A stretch of DNA of 64,000 nucleotides, from contig CAJTPU010000017.1 in NCBI GenBank assembly GCA_910578335.1, positions 8,958 through 72,957 on the forward strand, read 5' to 3'. This document shows, one piece after another, positions 1-8,577 of this stretch. The DNA is from an uncultured Lachnospiraceae bacterium. Its GTDB lineage: Bacteria; Bacillota; Clostridia; Lachnospirales; Lachnospiraceae. The notes beneath the pieces are model-generated. The model was not told the DNA's origin. It made no database searches and saw nothing but the letters and a program-made list of their open reading frames with translations. Position 1 is the stretch's first letter, and each line of letters starts with the position of its first letter. The translations under genes and the position numbers were made by a program.

Positions 1-1
1 G

Positions 2-571
2 GGACTTCGCGCCATCCGTATTTGCCTGACAAGACCGGAGGTTTTTAAAACGCAGCTTCGCGCCCTTTTCCGTGCCAGTGCGTACGGCAATATAGCGATT
101 ATGTACCCAATGATTATTTCTGTAGAGGAAGTACGGCGGATTCAAGAAATGGTTGCAGAGGTGAAAAAGGAGCTGGAGGAGCAGGCGGTTGCCTACGGCG
201 AGGTGGAGCAGGGGATTATGATTGAAACGCCTGCCGCCGTGATGATGAGCAGGGAGCTTGCAGAAGAAGTGGATTTTTTCAGTATCGGCACCAACGACCT
301 GACGCAGTATACACTGGCTATTGACAGGCAGAATCCGGAGCTGGATGCTTTTTATGACTCTCATCATCCCGCAATCCTGCGTATGATAAAAATGGTGGTG
401 GATAATGCTCACAAGGCGGGAATCTGGGCGGGAATTTGCGGTGAGCTGGGAGCGGATACTTCCCTGACACAGGAATTTCTGAAAATGGGAGTGGATGAGC
501 TTTCCGTATCGCCCGGGCGTATTCTTCCGATTCGAAAAATCATTTTGGAAACGGATGTAAGCAGCTTGTAA
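2..571 (+). CDS. ptsI: Phosphoenolpyruvate-protein phosphotransferase (PTS enzyme I), C-terminal part
   Basis: The 5' end is cut off by the window edge; the open frame begins at base 2. The visible 189 residues are the C-terminal PEP-binding barrel of enzyme I, which autophosphorylates from PEP and passes the phosphate to HPr in sugar uptake. Family signatures are present: RAIRICLTRPEVFKTQLRAL, then ASAYGNIAIMYPMI, the segment FFSIGTNDLTQYTLAIDRQN and the active-site cysteine motif GICGELGAD. The N-terminal HPr-binding domain and phospho-His lie outside the window. The product is cytoplasmic. A hairpin follows the stop codon. The identification is secure. Confidence 0.95.
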   Translation, partial: GLRAIRICLTRPEVFKTQLRALFRASAYGNIAIMYPMIISVEEVRRIQEMVAEVKKELEEQAVAYGEVEQGIMIETPAAVMMSRELAEEVDFFSIGTNDLTQYTLAIDRQNPELDAFYDSHHPAILRMIKMVVDNAHKAGIWAGICGELGADTSLTQEFLKMGVDELSVSPGRILPIRKIILETDVSSL

Positions 572-586
572 ATATTGGTAAATGGA

Positions 587-628
587 GCCCTTTTCCGGCA
601 AAAAACCGTACCTTTGCCGGGAAAGGGC
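587..628 (+). terminator. Hairpin after ptsI
   Basis: Arms at 587-602 and 613-628 pair over 16 positions with one G-T wobble, with a 10-nt loop. It starts 16 bases after the ptsI stop and probably ends that transcript, but no T-run follows, so it could also be a processing or stability hairpin. Confidence 0.5.
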
Positions 629-783
629 ATTATCGTGCAAAATTACTGTAATTTTTATCATAATCGTGCGAAATTTGTTGTAGAGCTGAGTCCTTCTATT
701 CGGTATACTGTAAATGGCGGATTTGCAATATGCAGACAAAGTCAATTGGAAATCCGTACATTTTATGAACGGAGGGAAATGTA

Positions 784-1707
784 TTGAAAGCAAGTGAAGT
801 GTATTTGAAAACCATGAAATTTGTCTGGCTGAAGCTGGCGCTGGGAGGAGCTGTTTTTCTTTTTTCCATGCTGACCATGTTCCTGTTTTTGTGGATTGGA
901 AGTCTTTTTGGAAGCGGAAGCGGCGTTGCAATCGCACTTTGCCTTTGGATGATACTGGTGGGAGGCGTATTTGGCTTTGCACAGCACTACATAGGATATA
1001 TGCTTAAGGCAGGACATGTGGCGATGGTGACAACGGCAGTGACGACAGGCTCTTTACCGGAAAACCAGCTTGAGGCGGCAAAGAATATGGTAAAGGAAAG
1101 GTTTGTAAGCGCAAACGTTTATTTTGTGGTGGACCGGCTGGTAAGCGGCGCGGTCAGCCAGCTCCAGAGAGGACTTCAGAAGATAGAAGACTTGCTGGGT
1201 AAGATTCCCGGAGTAGCCATCATTGTATCCTTTGCACAGATGTTTGTTCACATCGCACTGAATTATATTGACGAGTGCTGTCTGGGGTATACCTTTTTGC
1301 ATAGGGAACAGTCGGCATGTAAAAGCGCGGCTGACGGCGTTGTCATTTATTTTCAGAATTGGAAGACCCTGCTGAAAAACGCGGCGGTAACGACGCTGAT
1401 AGTTATGGGTGTGTCTCTTTTGGCATGGCTGCTACCTTTTCTCATTTTTACGGGTATCTTTTCTGTGCTGGGTATACATTGGATATTTGCGCTTATTCTT
1501 GCAATTATGATAGCGGCTATTATCAAAAGTGCCTTTGTGGACAGCTATATGATGGTAAAAATGATGGTATCCTACATGCAGGTGGCGCCTTCTACGGAAA
1601 TTACTTTTGATTTGTATGACAAGCTTTGCAAGCTTTCCGGCAAATTCAGGAATCTTTTCAACAAGGGTCAGCAGGAACAGCAGCAGTACGGAAATGCACA
1701 GATGTAA
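784..1707 (+). CDS. Multi-pass membrane protein of unknown function
   Basis: 307 residues from a TTG start, chosen because ACGGAGGG lies 8 to 13 bases upstream and the open frame begins there. About five or six hydrophobic spans can be seen: two near residues 15-75, one near 140-160 and two or three near 200-260. The C-terminus is polar and Gln-rich. No catalytic motif is recognisable. The gene stands alone between the ptsI hairpin and a clear terminator at 1718-1749, so it is probably monocistronic. I do not recognise the family by name. Confidence 0.75.
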   Translation: MKASEVYLKTMKFVWLKLALGGAVFLFSMLTMFLFLWIGSLFGSGSGVAIALCLWMILVGGVFGFAQHYIGYMLKAGHVAMVTTAVTTGSLPENQLEAAKNMVKERFVSANVYFVVDRLVSGAVSQLQRGLQKIEDLLGKIPGVAIIVSFAQMFVHIALNYIDECCLGYTFLHREQSACKSAADGVVIYFQNWKTLLKNAAVTTLIVMGVSLLAWLLPFLIFTGIFSVLGIHWIFALILAIMIAAIIKSAFVDSYMMVKMMVSYMQVAPSTEITFDLYDKLCKLSGKFRNLFNKGQQEQQQYGNAQM

Positions 1708-1717
1708 GATTTGCGGG

Positions 1718-1749
1718 ATAAGGGAGAAGTTTTCGGGCTTCTCTCTTAT
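1718..1749 (+). terminator. Rho-independent-like terminator
   Basis: A 12-bp inverted repeat (arms 1718-1729 and 1738-1749, one G-T pair) with a TTTTCGGG loop, placed 11 bases after the membrane protein stop. It has only a short T-rich tail. Confidence 0.65.
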
Positions 1750-1884
1750 TGTGGCTTAGCGTTAAGGTGCGGTGTTTTATTTCTGAAAACCTTGTCAAAT
1801 AAAAGTGGAAAAGTCTTCTGCGTTACAGTAAAATAATTATATAGCCGCGGCAAACGTAACAAGCGGCTAAAGGAGGAGGGCATT

Positions 1885-2739
1885 ATGGCAAGATATATAC
1901 AGGATGCAGGAATTAATCAGCCGCTTGACGTAGTCAGCGATGCAATGGAGGAATATTTGCGCAGGAACCGGTATATCCGTACCGAGTGGAAGGATGAACT
2001 GGTTTATATGAGTACCAATGGTGAAACAAAAGGAAACCGGTATTTGATATGGACTTATATGAGCGGTATCCTACATATAGAAGCGTGGCTGAAAGGAAGC
2101 TTTGGCAATGAAGCAGGGCTTACAGGCGTCGGAAGTAAGAAGCGCGCTTATAAGGAAAGCATTGATAATCTAATTGAGGCGCTGCGTCATCCGGTAAAAG
2201 ACGAATATACTCGTTCAGAGACAATTTATCAGTCGACAAAACCTGCGCAGTCATATACACAGCCGGCACCGTCCGCGCAGCCGTATACGACGATGCAGCC
2301 TTCACAGTCCGCGCAGCCGTACATACCGTCGACAAAACCTGTGCAGCCATATAAGCCTGCACAGCCCTCACAGTCTGCGCAGCCGTATAAGCCGCCTGCA
2401 CAAAAAACCGCGCCGCCTTATGCCGCGCAGCCAAAAGAAAAGACACAGCAAAGTACATTTGAGCCTTATGTTCCTGATTACCGCCAAGAGAAATCGCAGA
2501 AAGCGATGAGAGGGCTTACTTTTGGCGTGGTTGCCATCATCACATCATTTGTAATGTCCATCATAGGTCTGATATTTGCCATCATTGGATTGGGACTTTG
2601 TAACGATGGTATGAATTCTGATATGGCGGATAAAGCAAAACTAGGGAAAACTTTATGTATCGTAGCGCTTGTGTGGTGCGGACTGCGGATATTTTATTAT
2701 GTTTTCGCGTTTATGATATGGGCGTTTGCAATATATTAA
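1885..2739 (+). CDS. Membrane protein with Pro/Gln/Ser-rich linker and C-terminal DUF4190-like segment
   Basis: 284 residues; ATG preceded by AAAGGAGGAGGG. Residues 1-100 form a soluble domain (MARYIQDAGINQPL onward). Residues about 115-185 are a low-complexity linker built on imperfect repeats of QSAQPY and KPAQ. The C-terminal 80 residues carry two hydrophobic spans around a short LCNDGMNSD loop, resembling DUF4190-type membrane segments. It is followed 26 bases later by a zinc-ribbon membrane protein and then a TPM protein, a likely operon. The function is unknown; the layout suggests a membrane-anchored protein with a soluble sensing or binding head. Confidence 0.75.
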   Translation: MARYIQDAGINQPLDVVSDAMEEYLRRNRYIRTEWKDELVYMSTNGETKGNRYLIWTYMSGILHIEAWLKGSFGNEAGLTGVGSKKRAYKESIDNLIEALRHPVKDEYTRSETIYQSTKPAQSYTQPAPSAQPYTTMQPSQSAQPYIPSTKPVQPYKPAQPSQSAQPYKPPAQKTAPPYAAQPKEKTQQSTFEPYVPDYRQEKSQKAMRGLTFGVVAIITSFVMSIIGLIFAIIGLGLCNDGMNSDMADKAKLGKTLCIVALVWCGLRIFYYVFAFMIWAFAIY

Positions 2740-2765
2740 CTGTAATGTGTTAAAGGGGAAAGTAT

Positions 2766-4319
2766 ATGTATGAATGTCGAAATTGCGGGGGAAACCTAAA
2801 GTTTGATATTGGCAGCCAGAAGCTGTTTTGCGAGTACTGTGGTACGCTGGAGGACCCCTATAATGTCTATAAGGAAAGAGATGCCGAAGAATCTACGCAG
2901 TATGACGTGACGGTATTTACCTGCCCCCAATGCGGCGGGGAAATCTTAAGCGAGGATACCACGGCGGCGACTTTTTGTAATTTCTGCGGTGGAGCTACTA
3001 TTTTAAACAGCCGCCTTGGCAAAGAGCGCCGCCCCCATCACATCATTCCTTTTACAAAGACAAGGGAGGATTGCCGGCGGGCATACGCAAAAATGGTGAG
3101 ACGTGCCATCTTTGCGCCAAAGGAATTGCGGGATGAGGCGCATATCGAAAAATTTAGGGGTATCTACATGCCTTACTGGATTTATTCTTTTAAGACGCAG
3201 GGAATGGTTTATTTTAACGGAAGTAAGAGCCAACAGAAAGGGGATTATCTGATTACAAGGCACTATACCATGCAGAGCAATGTGGATGCTGTCTATAGAG
3301 GGATTGCTTATGATGCATCGGCTGCTTTTGCCGACAATCTGAGCGGCGCCATAGCGCCTTTTTATCTGGAGGAGGAAAAGCCGTTTACGCCATCTTTTTT
3401 AAGCGGGTTTTATGCGGATACCAGCGATGTGGACAGCTATGTGTATGAAGAAGAAGCGCAGGATATGGTGATGGAGGACGGGTGTGAGCGGATGTCCCAA
3501 AATGCAGTTTGTTCCCGCTTTCATGTAAAAAAAGGAAAGAATAGGAATTCCCTAAAAAAAGCGCTGCAGCCTGCGCAGACCGTAAAAGAACTGGCGATGC
3601 TGCCGGTCTGGTTTCTTGCTTACCGCAAGGATGACAAGGTAGCGTATGCCGTTGTCAATGGGCAGACAGGCAAGGCGGCGGCGGATTTACCCGTTGATAT
3701 GAAAAAGTATATGGCCGGCTCTCTGCTTCTGGCTGTGCCCTTGTTTTTTCTGTTGAATTTATTTTTCACTATTATACCGACGCGGCTTCTTATTCTGGCG
3801 GCGCTTTTGGCTTGCGTCTGCGCCTATGTGTCGGTTTCCCAGTTGTCCCGCCTGATGGCAAAGGAGTCGGGAGAAGAGGATAAAGGGTATCAGTTTAAGC
3901 TGGGAAAAGGCGGCGTGGTCAAAAAGAAAATGAAAATCATTCCGACGAGTATACTTATCACCGTGCTGGGGGTTTTTTGTCCCTATATTCTGATTGCGGA
4001 AATTTTCAGCGGCGGCAGCGGTCTTATGACAGGCGTTTTTTTTGCGCTTGCCGCGGCCGGGATAGTGTTGGGCGGATGTCTGAAAAAGCGGAGAATACCG
4101 TTTAAGAAGGCTTTTCCCGTATTGGTAAAGCCCATTGCCGCGGTGATGCTCGCAGGGGTGATTTTTGTATGTAATCCGGTTTCCGATTTGTATTATTACG
4201 GCGGGGCGGCGGTTTCCCTCTGCATGGTAATATGGACGCTGACGGATATCATCAGACGCTACAACCTGCTTACTATGAGAAAGCTTCCGCAGCTTCATAA
4301 GCGGGGAGGAGAATTGTGA
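2766..4319 (+). CDS. Double zinc-ribbon membrane protein
   Basis: 517 residues. The N-terminus has two zinc ribbons: CRNCGG with CEYCG, then CPQCGG with CNFCGG, all within the first 80 residues. A soluble region follows containing the family-like segment RGIYMPYWIYSF. The C-terminal half has paired hydrophobic spans near residues 320-365 and 400-480. It resembles the TFIIB-type zinc-ribbon membrane proteins of Clostridia, whose role is unknown. It lies between the DUF4190-like gene and the TPM-domain gene on the same strand, so the three may act together at the envelope. Confidence 0.8.
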   Translation: MYECRNCGGNLKFDIGSQKLFCEYCGTLEDPYNVYKERDAEESTQYDVTVFTCPQCGGEILSEDTTAATFCNFCGGATILNSRLGKERRPHHIIPFTKTREDCRRAYAKMVRRAIFAPKELRDEAHIEKFRGIYMPYWIYSFKTQGMVYFNGSKSQQKGDYLITRHYTMQSNVDAVYRGIAYDASAAFADNLSGAIAPFYLEEEKPFTPSFLSGFYADTSDVDSYVYEEEAQDMVMEDGCERMSQNAVCSRFHVKKGKNRNSLKKALQPAQTVKELAMLPVWFLAYRKDDKVAYAVVNGQTGKAAADLPVDMKKYMAGSLLLAVPLFFLLNLFFTIIPTRLLILAALLACVCAYVSVSQLSRLMAKESGEEDKGYQFKLGKGGVVKKKMKIIPTSILITVLGVFCPYILIAEIFSGGSGLMTGVFFALAAAGIVLGGCLKKRRIPFKKAFPVLVKPIAAVMLAGVIFVCNPVSDLYYYGGAAVSLCMVIWTLTDIIRRYNLLTMRKLPQLHKRGGEL

Positions 4320-4368
4320 GGAGGCGGCACGGGAAGGGACGCGCAGCCGGATATGATGGGAGAGGAAT

Positions 4369-5133
4369 ATGATAAAAAGAATGAGGCTGTGGGCAGGTAT
4401 TTTTTGCGGACTGCTTGCTTTTTGCTCTTGTACGACAGTCTGTTATGCCGAACCGGCTTACACGAATCCGGACACCGGATATCAGGCGGTGCTGGAGGAC
4501 GATGCAGAGCTGCTCACACAAGAGGAGAGACTTGCGTTAAAAGAGTTGTTGGAAGAAATCACAATATATGGAAATGTGGCTTTTAAAACCATTGACGACA
4601 ATTACACGGGTACGGAGAGCTATGCCAGAAACTATTATAGCGATAAATTCGGCACGGCGTCCGGCACGCTGTTTTTGATTGATATGGACAACCGGATTAT
4701 CTGGATTCACAGCGACGGAGCAGTCTATAAGGTTATTACAAAAGCATATGCCAACACCATTGCGGATAATGTGTATCAGTATGCTTCCGATGAGGCGTAT
4801 TATGTATGTGCGAGAGAAGCTTTTGCGCAGATAATATCCCTGTTAAAAGGGCAGAAGATTGCACAGCCAATGAAATATATCAGCAACGGTCTGCTGGCAG
4901 TTCTGTTGGCTATGCTGTTAAATTACGGGGTGGTCTGTGTGTTTGCCGGAGCGAAAAAGCCGGGTAAGAAGAAAATGATGGAAAATGTGCCGGTCCGGTT
5001 TTCTTATACGAAGCCGCTTGCCGTTTTCAGCCATCAGACGCGTACTTACAATCCGGTAAGTTCGAGCAGCGGGGGCGGAAGCAGTGGAGGCGGAGGCGGC
5101 AGAAGCGGGGGCGGAGGCGGACACAGGTTTTAA
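4369..5133 (+). CDS. TPM-domain (YgcG-like) secreted/membrane protein
   Basis: 254 residues. An N-terminal signal segment (WAGIFCGLLAFCSCTTVCYA) is followed by a TPM domain: YQAVLEDDAELLTQEE at its start, then NVAFKTIDDN, GTLFLIDMDNRIIWIH and a conserved YARNYY segment. One membrane span near residues 170-195 precedes a cytoplasmic tail ending in Gly/Ser repeats and HRF, which is usual for this family. TPM proteins are linked to membrane-protein quality control in other systems, but the bacterial role is poorly defined. It is last in the 1885-5133 cluster. Confidence 0.85.
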   Translation: MIKRMRLWAGIFCGLLAFCSCTTVCYAEPAYTNPDTGYQAVLEDDAELLTQEERLALKELLEEITIYGNVAFKTIDDNYTGTESYARNYYSDKFGTASGTLFLIDMDNRIIWIHSDGAVYKVITKAYANTIADNVYQYASDEAYYVCAREAFAQIISLLKGQKIAQPMKYISNGLLAVLLAMLLNYGVVCVFAGAKKPGKKKMMENVPVRFSYTKPLAVFSHQTRTYNPVSSSSGGGSSGGGGGRSGGGGGHRF

Positions 5134-5138
5134 GTATG

Positions 5139-5663
5139 TCATTCAATCAGATATCCTTTTTCCCGTAAGTCCGCTTTAATCAGCTCCATCGATTTTGCAG
5201 AGGGAGCCGAAATAGTATGGTAATGATAGTCATCGGTTAGGACGCACAGCGGTTTTGAGGTACTTTCCTGCATTTTCTGCACAAAATCGCGGGCATCCTC
5301 AGCATTATTAATAACGATATCCGAGCGAATCTGCCCATATAAGTCGTGGTCGATGGAAACGTCGAGCATCCTGCCGCCAAAATCTACAATGGAAGACATT
5401 TCATCCAAAATCTGCGCTTCCGTGTGTTTTACCAGAAGTACCTCCTTAAGGGAATGGTCATCCGAATGCGGTTTAAACAAAAGATATCCTTTGTTGGTGG
5501 ATAAAATATCCCTGTTTTCTGCGCGCAGCAGCGCCACATCCTGTACGATAACCTGACGGCTGACGCCAAACTGTTTTGCCAAATCCGTGCCGGAGACAGG
5601 CGTAGTTCTCTTGCTGAGAAGCTCTATGATTTTCATTCGTCTTTGTGCGCCTTCGGTAAGCAT
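5139..5663 (-). CDS. niaR: NiaR-type transcriptional repressor (HTH_11 plus 3H domain)
   Basis: 174 residues; ATG preceded by AAAGGATACTT. The N-terminus is a winged helix (RRMKIIELLSKRTTPVSGTD, then FGVSRQVIVQDVALLR). The C-terminal 3H domain shows the expected histidines in VKHTEAQILDEM, VSIDHDLYGQI and DDYHYHTI. This family represses NAD and niacin uptake genes using nicotinate as co-repressor. No niacin gene is visible in the window, so its targets lie elsewhere apart from possible self-control at the palindrome 5680-5696. Confidence 0.9.
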   Translation of the reverse strand: MLTEGAQRRMKIIELLSKRTTPVSGTDLAKQFGVSRQVIVQDVALLRAENRDILSTNKGYLLFKPHSDDHSLKEVLLVKHTEAQILDEMSSIVDFGGRMLDVSIDHDLYGQIRSDIVINNAEDARDFVQKMQESTSKPLCVLTDDYHYHTISAPSAKSMELIKADLREKGYLIE

Positions 5664-5679
5664 AAGTATCCTTTCTGCA

Positions 5680-5696
5680 TAGGTTTGTTCTACCTA
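5680..5696. promoter_or_regulatory. Candidate NiaR operator
   Basis: An interrupted palindrome, TAGGT-7 nt-ACCTA, centred 25 bases upstream of the niaR start. Its position suggests autoregulation. The match to the NiaR family motif could not be tested here. Confidence 0.4.
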
Positions 5697-5729
5697 ATAA
5701 AATACCATGTTACCTGCTATAAATCAATA

Positions 5730-6494
5730 TTAAGTCCAGTCCTTTTTTCGGTATAAGAGGGCTGCGGCGGATGAAAGAAGCACTGTCAGCGAGCCAAGGA
5801 TAAGAAGCTCCTTCCCATGGCTTAAGAGGCTGTCTCCGGCAAAGACACCTTGCATCAAATCCACGGCATATGTCATCGGCAGAAAGGCGGAAACTGCTTT
5901 TACATTGTCGGGAAACAGCATATCGGGCATGGTTGCGCCGGATAAAAACAGCATAATAAAGTAAAACAGATAGCACAGCAGATTGGTTATCTTGGCATCT
6001 CTGCCGACGGCGGTAAAGAAAAATCCCATAGAAAACATGCAGCCAATGGAAAACAGGATGCCTGTAAAAATGTTTGCAGCTGTTCCCAAAATCTGTATAT
6101 GATACAGAATTTTGCCCACAACCAGTAAGATGCCGATACCGATAAAGGTCATAACAAGGTTTACGATTATCTGTGCCAGTATAATTGTTCTTTTGCCTGC
6201 CGGAGTGGCATCAAAGCGCTTGTAAATTTTTTTCTCCTTACATTCGGCTAGTGTCAGGGGAAAAGCCATCAAGCCGGTAACACCAATTACCATCACGGCA
6301 TAAGCCGGAACGGAGATGTCCATGCTTCCAAGAGAGGAGCCAGGGTACATAGGGGTATTTCCATAAATACTGCCAAACAGTATAAGCATGACGGCAGGAA
6401 ATACAAGGGTAAAGAAAAAGCCGAAAAAATCCCGCAAAAACAAAAGAAATTCTGTTTTATAAATGATGGCAGTCTGTTTGATTTTATTCTCCAT
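5730..6494 (-). CDS. ABC-2 type transporter permease
   Basis: 254 residues from ATG at 6494, preceded by GGGAGGAATAT; a longer frame starts at 6533 but lacks that site. The gene overlaps the ATPase stop by 11 bases, so the two are translationally coupled. Six hydrophobic spans fit an ABC-2 membrane domain: the first near residue 20, a cluster at 60-90 and four more to the C-terminus. With the ATPase it should form a small-molecule or peptide exporter; the substrate is unknown. The adjacent divergent LytTR/DUF3021 genes suggest stress- or drug-linked control. Confidence 0.88.
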   Translation of the reverse strand: MENKIKQTAIIYKTEFLLFLRDFFGFFFTLVFPAVMLILFGSIYGNTPMYPGSSLGSMDISVPAYAVMVIGVTGLMAFPLTLAECKEKKIYKRFDATPAGKRTIILAQIIVNLVMTFIGIGILLVVGKILYHIQILGTAANIFTGILFSIGCMFSMGFFFTAVGRDAKITNLLCYLFYFIMLFLSGATMPDMLFPDNVKAVSAFLPMTYAVDLMQGVFAGDSLLSHGKELLILGSLTVLLSSAAALLYRKKDWT

Positions 6495-7263
6495 ATATTC
6501 CTCCCATGGTAAGCCCTTTGGTTTTGGGGGCAATCTGCAAATACAATTTTTCTAAAGAAGCATCGGCATTCCAGTCACTTTTGGGGATGATGCTCTCTGC
6601 ATATGCGCGAAATTCCTGCTGTGAGCCAAAAAATAATTGTTTTCCTTTTTCCAGATAAAGCATTTTGTCAGCAAGCACTTCTACCTCGTCCAGATAGTGA
6701 GACACCATGATAATCGAGATGCCGTTTTCTTTTATATCCTTGAAGCTACTCCACATATTCTGCCTGACCTCCGGGTCAAGTCCTGTCGTCAGTTCGTCTA
6801 ACACCAAAAGCTTCGGACGTCCTATCAGGGAAAGCAGAATGGACAGACGCTGTTTTTCTCCGCCGGAGAGCTTACTGACCGGACTTTTTCTTTTGCTGTC
6901 CAGATTTAACTGTGACAGCAGCAAATTCCAGTCAGCAGGTTTTTCGTAAAAGCTTGCAAACAGCCTGCACTGCTCCTCCACTCTGATTTTTGAGGGATAT
7001 TCGGTTTCTTGCAGTTGAACGCCCATCTTCTGATAAATCTCGCTGCGATGCAGCCAAGGGTCTTTTCCAAAAACAGAAATGGAACCGCTGTCCGGCTTAC
7101 GTAAGCCTTCAATACATTCTACGGTTGAAGTTTTTCCGGAGCCGTTCTGACCGATAATTGCCAAAAGTTCACCCTCCTTCAGCGAAAAGGAGACGTTTTG
7201 AACTGCCCGCAGACTTTTATACGTCAAATTCAGGTTTTCCACCTGTACTATTTTCTGTACCAT
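6484..7263 (-). CDS. ABC transporter ATP-binding protein
   Basis: 259 residues; ATG with ACGGAGGATTAT upstream. The Walker A motif is GQNGSGKTST, the signature is LSGGEKQRLS, Walker B is KLLVLDELTTGLDPE and the switch His lies in IIMVSHYLDE. This is a complete nucleotide-binding domain of the drug/peptide exporter type. It is first in a two-gene operon with the permease at 5730-6494. Confidence 0.93.
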   Translation of the reverse strand: MVQKIVQVENLNLTYKSLRAVQNVSFSLKEGELLAIIGQNGSGKTSTVECIEGLRKPDSGSISVFGKDPWLHRSEIYQKMGVQLQETEYPSKIRVEEQCRLFASFYEKPADWNLLLSQLNLDSKRKSPVSKLSGGEKQRLSILLSLIGRPKLLVLDELTTGLDPEVRQNMWSSFKDIKENGISIIMVSHYLDEVEVLADKMLYLEKGKQLFFGSQQEFRAYAESIIPKSDWNADASLEKLYLQIAPKTKGLTMGGIYGE

Positions 7264-7407
7264 ATAATCCTCCGTTTCTCCGGTTATTTTTGTTTTATCT
7301 TATAGCAGACACTGTTAAAAAACAATCGGGTTTGCGGAAGCGGCAGCGCCTGCTGCACAAGAGGTAGAAATCCATGCGCAAAATACAGGTATTAAGGAGA
7401 CAGAGTG

Positions 7408-7416
7408 TGTTATAAT
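7408..7416 (+). promoter_or_regulatory. Extended -10 promoter for the LytTR gene
   Basis: TG-T-TATAAT at 7408-7416 is a good extended -10 element; no clear -35 is seen. An ATG at 7415 lies inside this box, which argues that translation starts further down, at 7472. Confidence 0.55.
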
Positions 7417-7471
7417 GTACGAAAAGGGCAGAATCAAATACCCAAAGAAAGATATACAACAGGGGTACATT

Positions 7472-7921
7472 ATGAAGGTAGAGTGTAAAATCAGTACAGA
7501 TTGCAAAGAGCCTTACGCGGTTCTCTATATAGAAAAAATGACGCCTGTAATTGCAGAGGCGATTTCTTTGCTGGAAAGGGCGGAGACGGGTTCGGCTGCA
7601 CTGGCTGCGGTGAGGGAAGGGAATACCTATTTTATCGAGAGGGAAAAGCTGGAGATGGTATGTACGGAGGGAAGAGAAGTTGTCTGCTATGACGGAGTGA
7701 AAAACCGATATGTACTAAGCAAGCCCCTATATGAGCTGGAACAGGTTCTTGGCAGCCGGTTCGTCCGAATTTCCAAATCTACTATTATTAACATTCGACG
7801 AATCGACCATGTGGCGGCAGGATTTAACGGAACGATGGAACTGGTTATGAAGAACGGAATGGAAAGTTATATTTCCAGAAGTTTTCGAAAAATATTCAGG
7901 GAAAGGCTGGGACTGGAATGA
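7472..7921 (+). CDS. LytTR-domain DNA-binding regulator
   Basis: 149 residues. ATG at 7472 is chosen because the longer frame starts within a promoter -10 box. The N-terminal 50 residues are a small domain without a receiver. The C-terminal LytTR domain shows YVLSKPLYELEQVL, then FVRISKSTIINIRRID and the final SRSFRKIFRERLG. Such regulators bind direct repeats and usually pair with a DUF3021 membrane protein. The next gene is exactly that, overlapping by ATGA. The pair probably controls itself and the divergent ABC exporter. Confidence 0.9.
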   Translation: MKVECKISTDCKEPYAVLYIEKMTPVIAEAISLLERAETGSAALAAVREGNTYFIEREKLEMVCTEGREVVCYDGVKNRYVLSKPLYELEQVLGSRFVRISKSTIINIRRIDHVAAGFNGTMELVMKNGMESYISRSFRKIFRERLGLE

Positions 7922-8379
7922 AACATATTGTGAAAATGATAATCAAATATATTTTTTATGGCATTTCGTGGGGGTGTACATTTTTTGTGTTTACCTGCCT
8001 ATCGCTTTCTGTGTTTGGCGGGGAAGAGTACCTGTCGACGATAATGAAGGACTTTACAAGGCAGGCAGTCGGAGCCATGATTGTAGGGATTGGCAGCGCC
8101 TCGATTTCTGTTATTTATGAATTTGAGAAGCCGTCCGAAATGGTAAAAAGACTGATACATTTTGGCGTTGGAATGGGTGTTTTTTATCCGACAGCCCTTT
8201 ATTTAGGCTGGATTCCTTTTTATCCGGATAAAATTTTGCATACAATTTCCTCATTTTTAATTTCCTGCGGTATCTTTATGGCAATCTGGTTTTGCTTCTA
8301 TCTTGCAAAGCGGGGAGAGGCGAAAGAAATCAACAACCGGCTGCGAGAGCTGGAAAAAGATTATGAGAAAAAACAATAG
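7918..8379 (+). CDS. DUF3021 family membrane protein
   Basis: 153 residues, starting in an ATGA overlap with the LytTR gene. Four hydrophobic spans (about residues 10-35, 48-65, 78-98 and 105-130) and a charged C-terminal tail match DUF3021. These proteins are co-encoded with LytTR regulators and thought to restrain them at the membrane; the signal is not known. A strong terminator follows at 8421-8453. Confidence 0.88.
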   Translation: MKHIVKMIIKYIFYGISWGCTFFVFTCLSLSVFGGEEYLSTIMKDFTRQAVGAMIVGIGSASISVIYEFEKPSEMVKRLIHFGVGMGVFYPTALYLGWIPFYPDKILHTISSFLISCGIFMAIWFCFYLAKRGEAKEINNRLRELEKDYEKKQ

Positions 8380-8420
8380 AATCCATATTTTGTGAGAAGG
8401 TATTGTCATGAATAAAGAAT

Positions 8421-8453
8421 AAAAAGCATGAGTGCTGTCCACTCATGCTTTTT
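8421..8453. terminator. Bidirectional terminator
   Basis: A perfect 14-bp inverted repeat (8421-8434 and 8440-8453) with loop CTGTC, flanked by A5 and T5. It can end both the LytTR/DUF3021 transcript and the tRNA-Pro transcript from the other strand. Confidence 0.9.
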
Positions 8454-8458
8454 ATGCA

Positions 8459-8532
<74 letters not shown>

Positions 8533-8577
8533 CTCTTATGCCGAACATGAAAATAATACAATAAATAGCGGCATATG

